NCBI GenBank assembly: GCA_013373375.1
Contig: JABXHY010000007.1
Location: 1 to 47,931 of the forward strand
Direction of reading: 5' to 3'
DNA: 47,931 bases
Source: Gammaproteobacteria bacterium
GTDB lineage: Bacteria; Pseudomonadota; Gammaproteobacteria; Enterobacterales; Kangiellaceae
This document shows positions 45,032-47,931 of the stretch, piece after piece; the first letter of the stretch is position 1; every line of letters starts with the position of its first letter. The notes under the pieces are model-generated. The model saw nothing but the letters and a program-made list of their open reading frames with translations, ran no database searches and was not told the origin of the DNA. The translations under genes were made by a program, and so were the position numbers.

Positions 45032-45621
45032 TATGATACCTGCTTAACCGGTATTATTTGTTCAGATTCAAATGGTGAATGCGGTTCGCTGTTTGGATTG
45101 GGCCATTGCCAATGATGTAAGTCGTTATTGGTCAGTGGAATCATATCGATGCAATCAACTGGACAAGGCGGTACACATAAGTCACAGCCTGTGCATTCGT
45201 CTGCGATAACGGTGTGCATTAGTTTCGCTGCACCTACAATTGCATCGACCGGACACGCTTGGATGCATTTAGTGCAACCAATACATTCATCTTCACGAAT
45301 GACAGCAACCTTTGGTACAGATTCTTCTAAAGACTCATCGAGGGGCTTGGGCTCTCGACCCAATAAATCGGCTAATGCTTTAACGCCAGCTTCGCCGCCA
45401 GGCGGGCATTTATTAATCTCGTCGCCATTTGCTATAGCTTCAGCGTAAGGACGGCAGCCGGGGTAGCCACATTGTCCGCATTGAGTTTGCGGCAAAATAT
45501 TATCGATCTGCTCAACAATAGGATCCGATTCAACTTTAAAACGTACTGCAGCGTAGCCAAGCAAAGCGCCAAATAAAGCCGCCAGTAAAACTAACAATAC
45601 AACCGCCATTAAGGTATTCAT
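45031..45621 (-). CDS. rnfB: Rnf complex subunit B, ferredoxin-like subunit
   Basis: Protein of 196 residues. One N-terminal membrane helix (about 4-25) is followed by a special 4Fe-4S site, [16 protein letters not shown] with a fourth Cys in INKCPPGG. Two classical ferredoxin clusters follow, [16 protein letters not shown] and [16 protein letters not shown]. It receives electrons from ferredoxin or passes them inward. All cysteines are present. It overlaps rnfA as ATGA. Confidence 0.95.
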   Translation of the reverse strand: MNTLMAVVLLVLLAALFGALLGYAAVRFKVESDPIVEQIDNILPQTQCGQCGYPGCRPYAEAIANGDEINKCPPGGEAGVKALADLLGREPKPLDESLEESVPKVAVIREDECIGCTKCIQACPVDAIVGAAKLMHTVIADECTGCDLCVPPCPVDCIDMIPLTNNDLHHWQWPNPNSEPHSPFESEQIIPVKQVS

Positions 45622-46202
45622 GAAATTTTAACCAACCCGGAAAATCCCATAAAGGCGAGTGACATTAAGCCAGCTGTGATCATCGCAATTGCTGCGCCAC
45701 GAAAAGGTAGTGGAACATCAGCGACATTGATACGCTCACGCATCGCACTGAATAAAACCAAAACCAATGAGAAACCTGCTGCAGCACCAAAACCAAAGAC
45801 GATTGATTCGATAAATGAATGTTGCTCATTAACATTCAGTAGTGCAACACCTAGCACTGCGCAATTGGTAGTAATCAAAGGTAAAAATATGCCAAGTACT
45901 CGATACAGAACCGGACTAGTTTTATGAATAACCATTTCGGTAAATTGCACAACGACGGCAATAACGAGAATAAAACATAAAGTGCGAAGGTATTCTAAGC
46001 CAAGAGGGGTGAGCAAAAACTCGTTTACCACGTAACTGCAGGCGGAAGCTAACGTTAGCACGAATGTCGTCGCGAAAGACATTCCAATCGCCGTTTCAAC
46101 TTTATTTGAGACACCCATGAACGGACAGAGCCCCAAAAACTTCACCAATACGAAGTTATTGACCAATACCGTGCTCACGAGTAACAAAAAATAGTTAGTC
46201 AC
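45618..46202 (-). CDS. rnfA: Rnf complex subunit A
   Basis: Membrane protein of 194 residues (E. coli RsxA 193), almost collinear with it: [25 protein letters not shown] at the start, seen as [18 protein letters not shown], and [20 protein letters not shown], with six helices. The start is GTG 46202 (MTNYFLLLV), supported by alignment with RsxA rather than by an ATG. It is the first gene of rnfABCDGE. With RnfE it holds the membrane iron-sulfur centre between conserved Cys residues. Confidence 0.95.
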   Translation of the reverse strand: MTNYFLLLVSTVLVNNFVLVKFLGLCPFMGVSNKVETAIGMSFATTFVLTLASACSYVVNEFLLTPLGLEYLRTLCFILVIAVVVQFTEMVIHKTSPVLYRVLGIFLPLITTNCAVLGVALLNVNEQHSFIESIVFGFGAAAGFSLVLVLFSAMRERINVADVPLPFRGAAIAMITAGLMSLAFMGFSGLVKIS

Positions 46203-46471
46203 TTAAGTCAGGTCCGTTTACAGATTAAAAGATTCATTAGAGTCAAAGATTTACTGTTTGTACTTAATAAGAGTTTAGTTTAAGTATTCGGCGAGATTTA
46301 TCTGTCGAACACCTAATGAGTGCCTAATTCTCAAATCAATATTCACAATTCAATATGATGAATTATATGGTATTTCTGGTAAAAAACTGTTCACGGACAC
46401 TGTCGCTAAACTCGCAAGCACTCGAAAGATTTTTCAAGTGCTAACAACATATCCGAAATTTGTCTTGCATG
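46203..46471. other. Region upstream of rnfA with a hairpin
   Basis: AGCACT-C-GAAA and TTTC-A-AGTGCT (46417-46442) form an 11-base stem with one mismatch, close after the stop of the small membrane protein gene on the minus strand. No long T-run follows on that strand. The rnf promoter must lie in the AT-rich 46203-46380 part but cannot be fixed. No ORF is seen. Confidence 0.4.
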
Positions 46472-46858
46472 TTAATGCTTTACTTTTAGCTTTTCGTGAA
46501 TAATGGGCATCACTTTATCTTTGAGCCACTGATCCCAAAGAATCCTTCCGCCGATAAACACAACCAGTAATATCAGCCAGACTAAACCAATTAGTGTAAG
46601 CATGGCTATTTCGCCATCGGCGCCTTCGTTCTCTAGTTCCAAAATAAAAGCAATGGCTGCCGGTGCATGAGTGGTTGCTTCCGGCACCTGTGAAAAACTG
46701 AACGCTCCAGCGGCAAAAAAGCTCAATAATGCAACTTGGCCGTAGTAATTCCAATGCCGGATTTTCCACCAAACGAGTACCAAAAATACCACACCCAAAA
46801 CCAAGTAAGACCACCAGGTTGTGCTGTACATCGCAAACGGTTCTATTGTTAACACCAT
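46472..46858 (-). CDS. Small membrane protein of unknown function next to metG
   Basis: Protein of 128 residues with three hydrophobic segments (about 17-30, 41-57 and 85-106). A Glu/Asp-rich loop (LELENEGADGEIA) lies between the second and third, and a basic C-terminal tail (DQWLKDKVMPIIHEKLKVKH) follows. AGGA lies 10 bases before ATG 46858; an internal ATG at 46834 is possible. I do not recognise the family. It follows metG by 48 bp in the same direction and precedes rnf, so it may be co-transcribed with metG. Confidence 0.6.
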   Translation of the reverse strand: MVLTIEPFAMYSTTWWSYLVLGVVFLVLVWWKIRHWNYYGQVALLSFFAAGAFSFSQVPEATTHAPAAIAFILELENEGADGEIAMLTLIGLVWLILLVVFIGGRILWDQWLKDKVMPIIHEKLKVKH

Positions 46859-46906
46859 AGTCGCTATTTCCTAAGTAAGAGCCATTCCTAATTTGCTCAA
46901 GAAGAG

Positions 46907-47931
46907 TTACTTAACTCGCATGCCGGGTTGCGCACCTTCGTCGGGATTAAGTATCCACAAATCTTTTCCACCAGGGCCAGCCGCAAGCACCATGCCTTCA
47001 GATAAACCAAAGCGCATTTTACGAGGTGCCAAATTGGCAACCATAACGGTTAATTTACCTTCCAAGTCTTCCGGTGAGTAAGCCGATTTAATTCCAGCAA
47101 ATACTTGCTTAGTAACGCCGCCTAAGTCGAGTTGTAACTTCAACAGTTTATCTGCGCCTTCAACATGTTCCGCCTTCACAATTTTTGCGATCCGCAAATC
47201 AATTTTATCAAAGTCTGGAAACTCAATTTCTGGTTTTAACGGATCGGCTAATTCGGGCGCGCTCGCTTCTTCCGATTCTTTTGACTCTTCGATCATTGCT
47301 TCTACCTGCTTCATTTCAACACGCTTTATCATAGGTTTAAAACGGTTTATTTCGTGGTCTTCCATTAATGTCTGACTGTCTTGCCAAGTTAAAGGTTCGA
47401 TATTTAGAAAGCCTTCGACTGCTTTGGCCATTTCTGGAATAGCGGGTTTTAAGTAAACCGTTAATATCTTAAACAGGTTCAAAGCAACAGAACTTACCAA
47501 TAAAACGTCTGGAGCGGTCGCTTCATCTTTGATTTTGACCCAGGGTTCTTCTGTATCTATGTACTTATTGGCTTTATCGGCTAATGCCATAATAGTGCGA
47601 ACCGCACGACCGAACTCTTTATTTTCGTAAGCTTGTGCGATTCCGTCTGCTGCTTCCTGAAACTCTAAAATAAGAGGATGCTCGGCAAAACCACTGCACA
47701 GTTTTCCATCAAACTTTTTACTGACAAAGTTTGCACAACGACTGGCAAGGTTGATGTATTTATTAACTAAGTCAGAGTTGACTCTCATTACAAAGTCTTC
47801 AAGGTTTAGGTCAAAGTCATCCACTCGATTATTAAGCTTGGCTAAAAAGTAATAACGTAAGAACTCTGGATTGAAATGATTCAAAAAGGTTCTTGCTTTA
47901 ATGAAGGTTCCTTTTGACTTCGACATTTTGG
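46907..47931 (-). CDS. metG: Methionyl-tRNA synthetase, 3' part
   Basis: The last 340 or so residues of MetRS; the 5' part is outside the window. The KMSKS loop is seen as [12 protein letters not shown] at the window edge, followed by the helical anticodon-binding domain ([28 protein letters not shown]). A linker rich in Glu and Lys leads to the C-terminal tRNA-binding domain: [36 protein letters not shown] and [19 protein letters not shown]. This OB-fold tail promotes dimerisation and tRNA binding as in E. coli MetG. The frame has no stop at the window end. Confidence 0.95.
   Translation of the reverse strand, partial: KMSKSKGTFIKARTFLNHFNPEFLRYYFLAKLNNRVDDFDLNLEDFVMRVNSDLVNKYINLASRCANFVSKKFDGKLCSGFAEHPLILEFQEAADGIAQAYENKEFGRAVRTIMALADKANKYIDTEEPWVKIKDEATAPDVLLVSSVALNLFKILTVYLKPAIPEMAKAVEGFLNIEPLTWQDSQTLMEDHEINRFKPMIKRVEMKQVEAMIEESKESEEASAPELADPLKPEIEFPDFDKIDLRIAKIVKAEHVEGADKLLKLQLDLGGVTKQVFAGIKSAYSPEDLEGKLTVMVANLAPRKMRFGLSEGMVLAAGPGGKDLWILNPDEGAQPGMRVK

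Noticed and set aside
46515-46814. A second minus-strand ORF of 99 codons in another frame of the small membrane protein
   Set aside because: It lacks a ribosome site and predicts no regular structure, whereas the 128-codon frame has three clean membrane helices.

Overview
The window is a compact chromosomal segment of a moderately AT-rich gammaproteobacterium. The evidence for this is rnfABCDGE, fabA-fabB, fadI-fadJ, lpxH, a large 1,643-residue NAD-dependent glutamate dehydrogenase, miaE, and the quartet of DUF1302, DUF1329, YCF48-like and RND genes. The gene content fits a marine, Kangiella-like or related oceanospirillalean lineage, but that placement is a guess from gene content. I see no phage, insertion sequence, CRISPR array, tRNA or rRNA.

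Layout. (1) 1-4.4 kb, plus strand: the 3' part of a diaminopimelate decarboxylase (probably the decarboxylase half of a LysC-LysA fusion), a secreted chalcone isomerase-like protein, an M14 cytosolic-type carboxypeptidase, a LYS9-like saccharopine dehydrogenase and an overlapping DUF2835 gene. (2) 4.6-11.3 kb: a four-gene envelope unit of outer-membrane DUF1302 protein, DUF1329 protein, YCF48-like beta-propeller and RND/MMPL transporter. (3) 11.5-16.4 kb: the large NAD-glutamate dehydrogenase with its own promoter and terminator. (4) 16.6-17.5 kb: a gene-poor stretch with two unrecognised small proteins, one carrying three exact 15-bp tandem repeats. (5) 17.7-25.5 kb, minus strand: an HSD10-like short-chain dehydrogenase, then a tightly overlapping Bat-type operon read as moxR, DUF58, DUF4381, batA, batB/C fusion, batD. 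(6) 25.7-29.4 kb, plus strand: fadI-fadJ for fatty acid beta-oxidation. (7) 29.6-34.1 kb: a small membrane protein, then a second MoxR operon (moxR, DUF58, TgpA-like transglutaminase). (8) 34.3-37.9 kb: miaE, lpxH, ppiB and cysS. (9) 38.1-41.1 kb: a TorF-like porin (minus), then fabA-fabB ending in a strong terminator. (10) 41.1-47.9 kb, minus strand: the rnfABCDGE operon, a small membrane protein and the C-terminal part of metG.

How the parts fit. FadIJ and FabAB are opposite arms of fatty acid metabolism. Their upstream regions carry operator-like sequences: a FadR-type palindrome at the -35 region of fabA, and a PsrA-like inverted repeat over the -35 of fadI. The two MoxR modules lie on either side of fadIJ and are transcribed away from each other. 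Both pair an AAA+ chaperone with a DUF58 protein, but one is built from membrane-anchored VWA/TPR proteins and the other from a membrane transglutaminase. Rnf and the glutamate dehydrogenase connect to NADH and ion-gradient energetics. The least-explained parts are the two small proteins near 17 kb, the Bat-like operon, the four-gene envelope unit and the Lys/Ala-rich N-terminal extension of FadI.
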